Program-made: the position numbers and the translations under genes
Shown: positions 52,887 to 60,724 of the stretch, piece after piece
Position numbering within the stretch: position 1 is the stretch's first letter
Layout of the letters: the number at the start of each line of letters is the position of its first letter
From: Dongia_A sp035695765
GTDB lineage: Bacteria > Pseudomonadota > Alphaproteobacteria > Dongiales > Dongiaceae
DNA: 64,000 nucleotides
Assembly: GCA_035695765.1 (NCBI GenBank)
Contig: DASRRI010000088.1
Coordinates: 62,001 to 126,000 of the forward strand
Direction of reading: 5' to 3'
Notes under the pieces: model-generated
Told to the model about the DNA's origin: nothing
The model's database searches: none
The model's input: the letters and a program-made list of their open reading frames with translations, nothing else

Positions 52887-52986
52887 CAACCCCTCCCATG
52901 GGTCTCAGCCACAAATTCATTCCGACTCGGGTCGCCACGCGGCCCAGAACCGGCACTGGCTTAATCCACAAGCAGTCTGCGGAAAT

Positions 52987-53002
52987 TTGACCAATTGATC
53001 AA
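52987..53002. promoter_or_regulatory. RutR-like operator 1 in the preT/tetR region
   Basis: TTGACCAATTGATCAA matches the RutR consensus TTGACCAnnTGGTCAA at 13 of 14 defined positions. It sits in the divergent region between preT (start 52886) and the TetR gene (start about 53100), the classic place for an autoregulated repressor. Confidence 0.7.
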
Positions 53003-53009
53003 GAATTTT

Positions 53010-53025
53010 CTGACCGAATGATCAA
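53010..53025. promoter_or_regulatory. RutR-like operator 2 in the preT/tetR region
   Basis: CTGACCGAATGATCAA is a second, weaker RutR-like palindrome (11 of 14 positions). Its centre is 23 bp from that of operator 1, about two helical turns, so two dimers could bind the same face of the helix. Confidence 0.55.
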
Positions 53026-53099
53026 GTTTTTTCTTTCCTTCCTCGATCAGGGGGAGTCCAATATGAAACGATATCAAGAGGAGATCAGGCCTTTTGGCG

Positions 53100-53765
53100 A
53101 TGAACGATCAACCCAACGCCGATCTCGGCAATGGCGGCGGCGTGCGGCAACGCAGCCGCGCCAGCATCGAGAAACGCATCCTCGAGGCCGCGGAATCGGT
53201 CTTTGCCGAAGCCGGATTCAACGGCGCAACGACCGCGGAGATCGCACGCCGCGCTGCTATCCCGAAGGCCAACCTCCATTATTACTTCAACACCAAAGAA
53301 GAGCTCTACCAGCAGGTGCTGACCGGCATCATCAGCACCTGGCTGCACACCGCCGACGAGATCAGGGCCGACGCCGAGCCGGCGAGCGCGCTTTCCCACT
53401 ACATCACCGCCAAGATCGAGCTGGCGCGCGAGCAGCCCATTCCATCGCGCGTGTTCGCCAACGAGATCATCCACGGCGCGCCGCATCTCGGCAAATACCT
53501 GAGCACGGAGCTGCGCGCCTGGGTGGATGCAAAGGCCAAGGTCATCCGCAGCTGGATCGCCGCCGGCAAGATGCGCGAAATCGATCCGAAGCATCTGCTC
53601 TTCATGATCTGGGCCAGCACCCAGACCTATGCCGATTTCGCGTCGCAGATCTCGGCGGTGCTCGGCCGCGATCAATTGACGCCGCAGGAATACAAGGCGG
53701 TGGCGCGGCAGGTAACGGAGATCATCCTGCGCGGCTGCGGCCTCACGCCTCCGGCTCAAGTCTGA
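53100..53765 (+). CDS. rutR: RutR-like TetR-family transcriptional regulator
   Basis: The protein is about 221 residues. It has an N-terminal TetR helix-turn-helix (ILEAAESVFAEAGFNGATTAEIARRAAIPKANLHYYF, read across the domain) and a RutR-type C-terminal ligand domain with REQPIPSRVFANEIIHGAPH and MIWASTQTYADFA. E. coli RutR binds uracil and thymine and controls pyrimidine use. Here it is divergent from preT, and four matching sites lie in the locus. The exact start is uncertain: a TTG at 53094 or this ATG. A strong ribosome site precedes an out-of-frame ATG at 53063. Confidence 0.88.
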   Translation: MNDQPNADLGNGGGVRQRSRASIEKRILEAAESVFAEAGFNGATTAEIARRAAIPKANLHYYFNTKEELYQQVLTGIISTWLHTADEIRADAEPASALSHYITAKIELAREQPIPSRVFANEIIHGAPHLGKYLSTELRAWVDAKAKVIRSWIAAGKMREIDPKHLLFMIWASTQTYADFASQISAVLGRDQLTPQEYKAVARQVTEIILRGCGLTPPAQV

Positions 53766-53778
53766 GCGGAACGAAGAA

Positions 53779-53805
53779 ACGTCGCCGCGGTTTGCGCGGC
53801 GACGT
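53779..53805. terminator. bidirectional terminator-like hairpin
   Basis: A perfect 11-bp inverted repeat (ACGTCGCCGCG at 53779-53789, CGCGGCGACGT at 53795-53805) with a 5-nt loop lies between the convergent rutR-like gene (ends 53765) and the 55-residue ORF (ends 53815). On the minus strand the tail is GTTTCTTCG; on the plus strand there is no T run. Confidence 0.5.
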
Positions 53806-53814
53806 GCAATGCGT

Positions 53815-53982
53815 TCAGTGCTGCGTCGCTTTGGATCTCTCAGCCTTGGGCATAGTCATTTCCGACGCCACTTCCCCGGCGACGTCGATGAAATGCGCGA
53901 GTTCCTTCATGCGAAGCTCCCGCGCCATCTTGCTCAACCGAACAAGTTCCTTGCGAATATGGTTTTGGTCGATGCTACTCAT
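53815..53982 (-). CDS. 55-residue helical protein of unknown function
   Basis: This short ORF encodes a charged, mostly helical peptide: MSSIDQNHIRKELVRLSKMA with further helix and a basic end. A GAGGGGAA ribosome site lies about six bases upstream. It stands alone between the convergent rutR-like gene and the dihydropyrimidinase gene. Codon use looks normal. I do not recognise a family; a small regulatory or binding peptide is possible. Confidence 0.5.
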   Translation of the reverse strand: MSSIDQNHIRKELVRLSKMARELRMKELAHFIDVAGEVASEMTMPKAERSKATQH

Positions 53983-54420
53983 GTGTGCTTCCCCTCATCT
54001 AGCAGCGGTAATGGCCGCGCAACCTGCTCCCTCAGGCCAGCCCCTCGTCCGAGACATCGCCTCCAACGCAGCGCCACAAAGACTTTCGGCCTTCGTGCGC
54101 CTGGATGGACAATGAACGTTCCTCCATCAAACCGATCATGATTCGAAGTCGAAATATTCCGCGGTACATCGCAATCGAGCCCCACGTTCCTTCGCCTCGC
54201 GGCGCAAGTACCTTCGTCATGCAACGCCCCGAACGCGTGCCGACCAAACAAATCCTCAGGCCGCCGGCAGCGCAAAGTGTCCATAGTTTCGCTGGATCAA
54301 GTCAAGCGCGGTCCTATCTTCGAGGACGTTAAGCCGCGCGCCCTTGAATTGACGGGCAAAAATCAAGGATTCGATATTCGGTTTTTATCATTGGATTGAC
54401 CGCCGCAATTCTCATCCGGC
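53983..54420. other. gene-free stretch between the 55-residue ORF and the dihydropyrimidinase
   Basis: This 438-bp stretch is AT-richer than the surroundings, particularly 54110-54190 and 54340-54390. It contains the promoter of the 55-residue ORF. The open frames crossing it lack ribosome sites and family features. I see no tRNA, repeat or clear operator. Confidence 0.5.
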
Positions 54421-54421
54421 G

Positions 54422-54453
54422 AAAAGCAAAACGGCCGGCGTTTCGCCGGCCGT
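54422..54453 (-). terminator. rho-independent terminator of the dihydropyrimidinase gene
   Basis: A perfect 10-bp stem (ACGGCCGGCG at 54431-54440, CGCCGGCCGT at 54444-54453) with a 3-nt loop is followed on the minus strand by TTTGCTTTT. It lies 22 bp beyond the dihydropyrimidinase stop codon. Confidence 0.85.
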
Positions 54454-54475
54454 CTCAGTGGGAGGAGGATCGCAA

Positions 54476-55927
54476 TTATTGCGCGGCCTTGCGCGGAACC
54501 GATCGCGGCAAGCGTGCGGAGTTCACTTTGGACAAGGCTTCGAACATCGGATGGAACGGTGGCCGGTTGATGTAGCGGCCGGCACCCTTCTCGACATTCA
54601 GCTGGCCCTTGTCCCACACCACCTTGCCTTGGCTGATCGTGTGGCTTGCAATGCCCTTCACGTTCATGCCTTCGAAGATGTTGAAGTCGACTTTCTGGTG
54701 ATGCGTCTTGGCGGAGATGGTGCGCGTGCCTTCGGCATCCCACACCACGAGATCGGCGTCGGCGCCGACGCTGACCGAACCCTTACGCGGATAGATGTTG
54801 AAAATCTGCGCGGCGTTGGTCGACGTCACCTTGACGAACTCGCTCGGTGTCAGGCGGCCGGTGCCGACGCCGTGATGCCAGATCACCGACATGCGGTCCT
54901 CGACGCCGCCGGTGCCGTTCGGGATCTTGGTGAAATCGGTGCGGCCCGCGGCCTTCTGATCGGCGCAGAAGCAGCAATGGTCGGTTGCCGTCGTCTGCAG
55001 ATTGCCCGATTGCAGCGCGCGCCAGAGATAGTCCTGGTTCTCCTTGGGCCGGAACGGCGGGCTCATCACATGGGCCGCCGCATAATTCCAATCGGGATGA
55101 CGGTAGACGGAATCATCGATCAGCAGGTGGCCCGCGAGCACTTCGCCGTAGACCCGCTGGCCCTCCAGCCGCGCGCGGATGATTGCCTCGACGGATTCCT
55201 TGCAGGAATTGTGCACGATATAGAGCGGCGCGCCGAGCACCTGTGCGATCCGGATCGCGCGGTTGGCGGCTTCGCCTTCCACCTCAGGCGGACGCGACAA
55301 CGGATGGCCTTCAGGACCGGTGATGCCGCGCTTCAGAATTTCGTTCTGGAGGTGGAACACCAGCTCGCCATTCTCGGCATGCACGGTCGCGATGGCCCCC
55401 AGTTCCTGGCAACGCGCGAAGCTCTTCACCAGGTTCTCGTCGGGCACCATGATGGCGTTCTTGTACGCCATGAAATGCTTGAAGCTATTGACGCCCCGAT
55501 CCTTCACGAGGGTGCCCATGTCGCGATAGACCTCATCGCTCCACCAGGTCACGGCGACGTGGAAGGAATAGTCCTGGCAAGATTTCTGTGCCCACTCGCG
55601 CCACTGGTCATAGCCGCTCAGCAGCGACGTCTGCGGCGCGGGGATCACGAAATCAATGATCATGGTCGTGCCGCCGGCTGCGGCGGCTGCAGTGCCGGTG
55701 AAGAAGTCCTCGCTCGCCACAGTGCCCATGAAGGGCAATTGCATGTGCGTGTGCGGATCGATGCCGCCAGGCATCACATATTGGCCGCCGGCATCGACGA
55801 CGCGGGCGCCGCTCGGTGCATCCAAGTTTGGACCGACCGCCTTGATCACGCCATCGGCGCAATAGACATCGGCGCGCGCGCTGCCTTCGGCCGTTACGAT
55901 GGTGCCGCCACGAATCAGCAGGGACAT
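54476..55927 (-). CDS. hydA: dihydropyrimidinase (D-hydantoinase)
   Basis: The 483-residue cyclic amidohydrolase opens dihydrouracil or dihydrothymine to the N-carbamoyl-beta-amino acid. Metal-site motifs are GGIDPHTHMQLPF, the carbamylated Lys in FKHFMAYKNAIM, HAENGEL, HNSCKESVE and ATDHCCF. Length and sequence fit bacterial D-hydantoinase/dihydropyrimidinase. The start has GGGGAGG six bases upstream. It is a monocistronic unit next to, but separate from, the preT operon, with its own RutR-like site. Confidence 0.95.
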   Translation of the reverse strand: MSLLIRGGTIVTAEGSARADVYCADGVIKAVGPNLDAPSGARVVDAGGQYVMPGGIDPHTHMQLPFMGTVASEDFFTGTAAAAAGGTTMIIDFVIPAPQTSLLSGYDQWREWAQKSCQDYSFHVAVTWWSDEVYRDMGTLVKDRGVNSFKHFMAYKNAIMVPDENLVKSFARCQELGAIATVHAENGELVFHLQNEILKRGITGPEGHPLSRPPEVEGEAANRAIRIAQVLGAPLYIVHNSCKESVEAIIRARLEGQRVYGEVLAGHLLIDDSVYRHPDWNYAAAHVMSPPFRPKENQDYLWRALQSGNLQTTATDHCCFCADQKAAGRTDFTKIPNGTGGVEDRMSVIWHHGVGTGRLTPSEFVKVTSTNAAQIFNIYPRKGSVSVGADADLVVWDAEGTRTISAKTHHQKVDFNIFEGMNVKGIASHTISQGKVVWDKGQLNVEKGAGRYINRPPFHPMFEALSKVNSARLPRSVPRKAAQ

Positions 55928-55984
55928 TGCTGACCTCCCCTTTGATTGTCAGATGAGACGGTCTCGGATCTGGCTTCCCGAGAC

Positions 55985-56000
55985 TTGTCCAATTGGTCAG
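55985..56000. promoter_or_regulatory. RutR-like operator upstream of the dihydropyrimidinase gene
   Basis: TTGTCCAATTGGTCAG matches the RutR consensus at 12 of 14 defined positions. It is about 58 bp upstream of the dihydropyrimidinase start codon, consistent with control of this gene by the nearby RutR-like regulator. Confidence 0.65.
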
Positions 56001-56041
56001 ATTCTATCGCAGGGTGGCATGAGAGGCCAGAAGGAATTCTG

Positions 56042-56088
56042 GATCAGCAAAAAAGGCAGGCCCATCGAGCCTGCCTTTTCTGCTGATC
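56042..56088. terminator. extended bidirectional terminator hairpin
   Basis: The inner 7-bp stem GGCAGGC/GCCTGCC is flanked by A6 and T4 tracts and then by the outer inverted repeat GATCAGC/GCTGATC. Both strands therefore show a G+C stem followed by a T run. It insulates the dihydropyrimidinase promoter from transcription coming from the tRNA side. Confidence 0.7.
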
Positions 56089-56166
56089 TTGCAGCATGGG
56101 ATCGCTCTTGAGGCGACCCCCGAACCTGTCATCCCAGAACTTGGACCGTGGCTCGCGCCAACTCCG

Positions 56167-56195
56167 AAAAAGCACTGTCGGTCTACGACCGACAG
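56167..56195 (-). terminator. terminator of the tRNA-His gene
   Basis: A perfect 9-bp stem (CTGTCGGTC at 56175-56183 and GACCGACAG at 56187-56195) with a 3-nt loop is followed on the minus strand by TGCTTTTT. It lies about 100 bp downstream of the tRNA-His 3' end. Confidence 0.75.
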
Positions 56196-56295
56196 GCGCA
56201 GAAAGGTATCTTAGGTTTTTTCCGGAGTCACGCGGAAACTTCATGCCTGCCTTGCGGCGCTGGCATGTAGTGGATCCGACATCTGAAGGAAGAGT

Positions 56296-56372
56296 TGGGG
56301 CGAGTGACCGGGATTGAACCGGCAACCCCCAGATCCACAATCTGGTGCTCTAACCAATTGAGCTACACCCGC
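56296..56372 (-). tRNA. tRNA-His (anticodon GUG)
   Basis: Read on the minus strand, the sequence folds as a cloverleaf. The acceptor stem pairs GCGGGTG with CACTCGC; an extra G at 56373 can serve as the encoded G-1 typical of tRNA-His, opposite the discriminator C. The D arm contains GCTCAATTGGTTAGAGC. The anticodon stem CCAGA/TCTGG holds the loop TTGTGGA with anticodon GTG, and the T arm is GCCGGTTCAATCCCGGT. The 3' CCA is encoded. Confidence 0.96.
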
Positions 56373-56583
56373 CACCGCGCCGGGGGGTCTAAACCAGGGA
56401 GCCCGTTGGGTCAAGGGCTTGGGCTGACGGTAAGCGCTGCAAATCCCCTTGCAACGACATGGACGCTGTCGCCATTCCGCAAATTCCTGTCGGCGGGGAC
56501 AGCCCATCCTTAATCCCCGAGCCCATAAAATCCGCGCAGAAAATGGCCCGGAGCGGGCCGCGGCTGCAAAGAGGAAAGACGAG

Positions 56584-57771
56584 ATGCTTCAGTTGGCGAG
56601 CGGCATGGGCCGCCTTGGCACCGAATCGGCGTTCGAGGTCCTGGCCCGCGCCAAGGCGCTGGAGGCGCAGGGCAAGTCCATCATCAGCCTTTCCATCGGC
56701 CAGCCCGATTTCCAGACGCCCGGTCATATCGTGGAAGCCGCCATCAAGGCGCTGAAGGACGGCCATCACGGCTACACGCCGGCCAACGGCATCCCGCAGG
56801 TGCGCGAAGCGGTCGCCGCCGATCTCGAGAAGCGCCACGGTGCGAAGGTCGATCCCGCCAACGTGCTGGTGGTGCCGGGCGGCAAGGTCACCATGTTCTT
56901 CGCCATGCTCATGTTCGGCGAGCCGGGCGCGGAGATCATCTATCCCAACCCCGGTTTCCCGATCTACGAATCAGCGATCAAGTTCACCGGCGCCAAGGCA
57001 GTGCCGCTGCCGCTCCTGGAAGAGAACGGCTTTGCCTTCAAGGCCGACGAGCTGCTCGGCCTCATCACGCCGAAGACGCGCCTCATCATCCTCAACAGCC
57101 CCGCCAACCCGACCGGCGGCACCGCCACGAAGGAAGAGGTGCAGAAGCTGGTGGCCGGCCTTACCAGGCATCCGCACGTCACGCTGATGTCGGACGAGAT
57201 CTATAGCGAGATGCTCTATGAAGGCCACGAGCATGAGAGCCTGCTGCGCTATCCGGAGATCCGCGACCAGCTCATCATGCTGGACGGCTGGAGCAAGACC
57301 TATGCGATGACCGGTTGGCGCATGGGCTATTCGGTGTGGCCGAAATCGCTGATCGAGCATGCGACGCGCCTCGCCATCAACTGCCACTCCTGCGTCAATG
57401 CCGCGGCGCAGTGGGCGGGCATCGCCGCCCTCACCGGCCCGAAGGACGAAGTCGCCAAGATGATGAAGGCGTTCGATGAGCGCCGGCGCTTCGTGGTGGC
57501 GGAGCTCAACAAGCTGCCGGGCGTTTCCTGCATCACGCCGTACGGCGCGTTCTATGCCTTCCCCAACATCAAGGGCACCGGCCTCAAGTCCAAGCAGATG
57601 GAAGTCGGCCTGCTCGACGAAGCGGGCGTCGCCTCGATCGCCGGCACCAGCTTCGGCTCCTACGGCGAAGGATATCTGCGCATCTCCTACGCCAACAGCC
57701 TGGACAACATCGCCGAAGCGGTCCGCCGCATGGGCGGCTTCCTGGAGAAGCGGCGGAAAGCGGCGGAGTAA
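56584..57771 (+). CDS. class I/II PLP-dependent aminotransferase
   Basis: The 395-residue aspartate-aminotransferase-fold enzyme has SIGQPDFQTPGHI, NSPANPTGGTATKEEV, the SDEIYSEMLYEG strand, and the PLP-lysine in DGWSKTYAMTGWRMGY. The GAGGAAAG site precedes the ATG. The amino donor/acceptor pair is not evident. Beta-alanine transaminases are usually class III, so its closeness to the pyrimidine locus does not by itself link it to that pathway. It is followed by a strong terminator. Confidence 0.88.
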   Translation: MLQLASGMGRLGTESAFEVLARAKALEAQGKSIISLSIGQPDFQTPGHIVEAAIKALKDGHHGYTPANGIPQVREAVAADLEKRHGAKVDPANVLVVPGGKVTMFFAMLMFGEPGAEIIYPNPGFPIYESAIKFTGAKAVPLPLLEENGFAFKADELLGLITPKTRLIILNSPANPTGGTATKEEVQKLVAGLTRHPHVTLMSDEIYSEMLYEGHEHESLLRYPEIRDQLIMLDGWSKTYAMTGWRMGYSVWPKSLIEHATRLAINCHSCVNAAAQWAGIAALTGPKDEVAKMMKAFDERRRFVVAELNKLPGVSCITPYGAFYAFPNIKGTGLKSKQMEVGLLDEAGVASIAGTSFGSYGEGYLRISYANSLDNIAEAVRRMGGFLEKRRKAAE

Positions 57772-57781
57772 AGGAAACCAA

Positions 57782-57809
57782 GGGCCGGCCCAATCGCCGG
57801 CCCTTTTTT
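57782..57809 (+). terminator. rho-independent terminator of the aminotransferase gene
   Basis: A perfect 8-bp stem (GGGCCGGC at 57782-57789, GCCGGCCC at 57796-57803) with a 6-nt loop is followed by TTTTTT. It lies 10 bp after the aminotransferase stop codon. Confidence 0.92.
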
Positions 57810-57971
57810 CTCGGAGCTGAGTATCAGCTGGTCGAGGCAGCGGAATTTCGCCTCCGCGTTGATGGCGCTGGCCTCGATCGCATCCGGCAGATTTTACTGA
57901 ACGACAAGCTCACTAATAGTTCTCGGGCAGTCGGTCTTAGTGCTATCTTGTTGCGGCGCGGGGTATGCCGC

Positions 57972-60188
57972 ATGGAGCGCAGACTAGCCGCAGTGATGAT
58001 CGCCGACGTCGTTGGCTACGGACACCTTAGCCAGACAGACGAGGAAGGGACACGCGCTCATTTCCAGGCCGAGCTTCACGAGGTGTTCGAGCCACAAATT
58101 GCGGAACACCACGGACGACTGGTTAAGACCATGGGCGACGGGCTGCTGGTCGAGTTCCACAGTGTCGTCGACGCTCTTCGCTGTGCGGTCGACGTGCAGC
58201 GCGCCGAGGCCGGCCGCAACGCTGCCTTGCAGACTGATCGCCGAATGGTATTCCGCATCGGCATCAACCTCGGCGACGTAATCGTCGAGGGCGACGACAT
58301 ACATGGCGACGGCGTCAACATTGCGCACCGGCTGCAACAGCTTGCCGATTCAGGCGGCGTCGTGATCTCCGGCACGACCTATGACCAAGTCGAGAAGAAG
58401 CTTGACGTGGGATATGAGTCCTTGGGTGAACGGCGCGTCAAGAACATCGACAAGCCGGTGCGCGCATACCGCGTGCGAATGGACGCAGAGGCGGTCGGCA
58501 AGACCTTCGACGGGTGGCAGCCGGTCGCCCGATCCCTCCGACGACCTATCGTCGCCGCCGGAGCGCTCGCCATTGTGATAATTGCAGGCGCGGTGGGGTG
58601 GTGGCGCCCCTGGGAGCCGGCGATTGAACGCTCCTCTATCGAGCGGAGTGCGCTGCCGGACAAACCGTCGATCGCGGTTCTGCCGTTCGGAAATCTCGGC
58701 CGCGAAACCGACCAGACATATTTCGCCCAGGGTCTCACTGATGACCTCATCACCGACCTGTCGAAGATTTCCGGGCTCCTCGTCATCGCCCGCAACTCCA
58801 CCTCCGCTTACCGCGATCCATCCACGGACGTGCGGGACGTGGCCTTGCAGTTGGGCGTTCGATACGTGTTGGAGGGCAGCGTCCGCCGTTCGGGCGATTC
58901 TGTTCGCATCAACGTGCAACTGATCGACGGCGCGAGCGGGGCAAATATCTGGGCGGAGCGCTATGATCGCGCTTACGCAGAGATCTTCACGCTACAGGAT
59001 GAAGTGATCAGTCGGATCATCGAGGCGCTGTCCGTTCGCTTGACGGAGAGCGAAAGGACGCAGATTGCCCGCCTGCCGACCCGCAATCTTGAGGCCTATG
59101 ACATCTACACGCGGGCGGAACAGAAGGTCTATGACCTTACCGAGGAATCACTGAGTGAAGCCTTGTCTCTATACCAGAGGGCCATTGCGCTCGACCCGCA
59201 GTTCGCAGAGGCCTACGCCGGTTATGCCCGCGCTCTCGTCGATGTTGTCAGTTTCGACTACCAGACCGTGCTCATAAGCACGGTGGCACGCCAGCAAGCG
59301 TACGAGGCTGCCGAACGGGCGCTGGAGCTGAACGTTCAGACGCCGCGGGCTCATGCGGTGCTTGGTATCCTGCAGTCACTGGATGGCCAGCACGACGAGG
59401 CCATCGCATCGGTGCAGAAGGCCGTAGCGCTCGATCCCAACAGCGCCGACGCTCAGCTAAACCTGGCGATCGTTCTCACCTACGCGGGGCAGCAGCCGGA
59501 AGCACTAGCGGTCATGGCACGGGTGCTCCAGCTTAATCCAAAGCCGCAGTCGCAGGTCTACGACTATTATGCTTTAGCGCTGTTCATGAATGGGCGATAC
59601 GAGGCGGCGGTCCGGGCGGTTCGCACGGCTGGAGCGCCCATGGAAAGCGATCTCGGCCTCGAGGTGCTCGCTATGGCATATGCGCGCCTAGGAAAGATGC
59701 AGGATGCGCGCGCCTCGATTGAAGCGATCGTAAAGAGGTCGCCCGGCGCGAACCTGACGGCCGCCCGTATCATTTACAGCCATTACCGACGGCGGGAGGA
59801 TCTCGACAATCGCATCAGCGCGCTTCGCGATGCCGGAATGCCGGAGTGGCCCTATGGATTTCGCGGTAATCCGCAGGAGCAACTCGACGGTGCCGCAATT
59901 CGAGCCTTAACCATCGGCCACATACTCGTTGGCCGTCAGCACAGCGGCGCTCCGTTCGTGATGCAGGTGAATGCCAATGGCGAGTACGCACAGCGTGGAC
60001 CACGAGGCCTGACCACAGGAAAAATTACGTTCGAAGGCGACCTCATGTGCATGCAGTCGGGCGCCATCGCCGTCGGGCGAAAGTTTTGTAGCCCGGTCTA
60101 TCGCAATCCCGAAGGCACCAGCGAGGGGCAGGACGAGTATGTCTTCGCCGACGTGGCGACCATTTGGTATTTCTCAGCCACCCCATAG
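57972..60188 (+). CDS. class III adenylate/guanylate cyclase with TolB-like and TPR regions
   Basis: The 738-residue multidomain protein begins with a class III nucleotide cyclase domain (about 1-170). Metal aspartates are in IADVVGYGHL and MGDGLLVEF, and GINLGDVIVEGDDIHGDGVN supplies further catalytic elements. A single membrane segment (about 192-212) follows, then a FlgO/TolB-N-like region (KPSIAVLPFGNLGRETDQTY). Tetratricopeptide repeats occupy about 380-560 (e.g. ALSLYQRAIALDPQFAEAYA). The last 100 residues form a distinct beta-rich tail. I chose the ATG at 57972 over an upstream TTG. It is probably a signal-responsive cAMP producer; input unknown. Confidence 0.88.
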   Translation: MERRLAAVMIADVVGYGHLSQTDEEGTRAHFQAELHEVFEPQIAEHHGRLVKTMGDGLLVEFHSVVDALRCAVDVQRAEAGRNAALQTDRRMVFRIGINLGDVIVEGDDIHGDGVNIAHRLQQLADSGGVVISGTTYDQVEKKLDVGYESLGERRVKNIDKPVRAYRVRMDAEAVGKTFDGWQPVARSLRRPIVAAGALAIVIIAGAVGWWRPWEPAIERSSIERSALPDKPSIAVLPFGNLGRETDQTYFAQGLTDDLITDLSKISGLLVIARNSTSAYRDPSTDVRDVALQLGVRYVLEGSVRRSGDSVRINVQLIDGASGANIWAERYDRAYAEIFTLQDEVISRIIEALSVRLTESERTQIARLPTRNLEAYDIYTRAEQKVYDLTEESLSEALSLYQRAIALDPQFAEAYAGYARALVDVVSFDYQTVLISTVARQQAYEAAERALELNVQTPRAHAVLGILQSLDGQHDEAIASVQKAVALDPNSADAQLNLAIVLTYAGQQPEALAVMARVLQLNPKPQSQVYDYYALALFMNGRYEAAVRAVRTAGAPMESDLGLEVLAMAYARLGKMQDARASIEAIVKRSPGANLTAARIIYSHYRRREDLDNRISALRDAGMPEWPYGFRGNPQEQLDGAAIRALTIGHILVGRQHSGAPFVMQVNANGEYAQRGPRGLTTGKITFEGDLMCMQSGAIAVGRKFCSPVYRNPEGTSEGQDEYVFADVATIWYFSATP

Positions 60189-60206
60189 CGCCGAGGCAAT
60201 AGCCCC

Positions 60207-60698
60207 TCACTGCCCTTGAATCTTCTTTTTCACCTCGGGCCAATGGGCTTCGGCATCCGCAATGATCTTGGCCGCCGCGGGATCGAAGTCCTGCTCAATG
60301 CCCCCAGTTCCGCCAAACAGATAGAGCCTGCCGTCGATGATGCGCCACGACTCTGGATCGATATTGTCGGTAATAAGCCCAACTGACACCGACCCCGCGC
60401 AAAAGCCACCATATTGCGGCGCATAGCTTATCGGATCCGCTGCGAAAGTGTCGCGATGTTGAGTGCTCGCGAAGTACCAGGTAGCACCGAGCCACGACTG
60501 TTTGATCTCAGGCAGTCCTTGGACCGCGCGGCCATCGGTGAAATAAGCAACAGGATCGTAGCCCAAGATCGCGACGTTCCCGAAATAGCCGGTGTTGACT
60601 GAAGTACGCTCCTCGGCGGTGGCCGTGTCAGCCGAGAGGAGCGCGATTGTGATCACTGCCGCGGACAGGCAGCCGGTAGTTGCGGACCGATTCATCAT
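60207..60698 (-). CDS. exported YHS-domain protein
   Basis: The 163-residue protein has a signal peptide (AAVITIALLSADTATA) followed by a YHS domain: ILGYDPVAYFTDGRAVQG, a WYFASTQHRDTFAADP core and APQYGGFCAGSVS. YHS proteins bind metals or ligands in the periplasm; the exact role is unknown. GGGAGA lies six bases upstream of the ATG at 60698 (a second ATG follows immediately). It is 26 bp downstream of the ankyrin gene and probably in the same transcript. It is convergent with the cyclase gene. Confidence 0.82.
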   Translation of the reverse strand: MMNRSATTGCLSAAVITIALLSADTATAEERTSVNTGYFGNVAILGYDPVAYFTDGRAVQGLPEIKQSWLGATWYFASTQHRDTFAADPISYAPQYGGFCAGSVSVGLITDNIDPESWRIIDGRLYLFGGTGGIEQDFDPAAAKIIADAEAHWPEVKKKIQGQ

Positions 60699-60724
60699 CG
60701 TACGTCTCCCATCCTGCAACAGAT

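Noticed and set aside
56584..57771. Aminotransferase as the beta-alanine transaminase of the pyrimidine pathway
   Set aside because: It is a class I fold with its own terminator on the other strand, with no RutR-like site; beta-alanine transaminases are typically class III.
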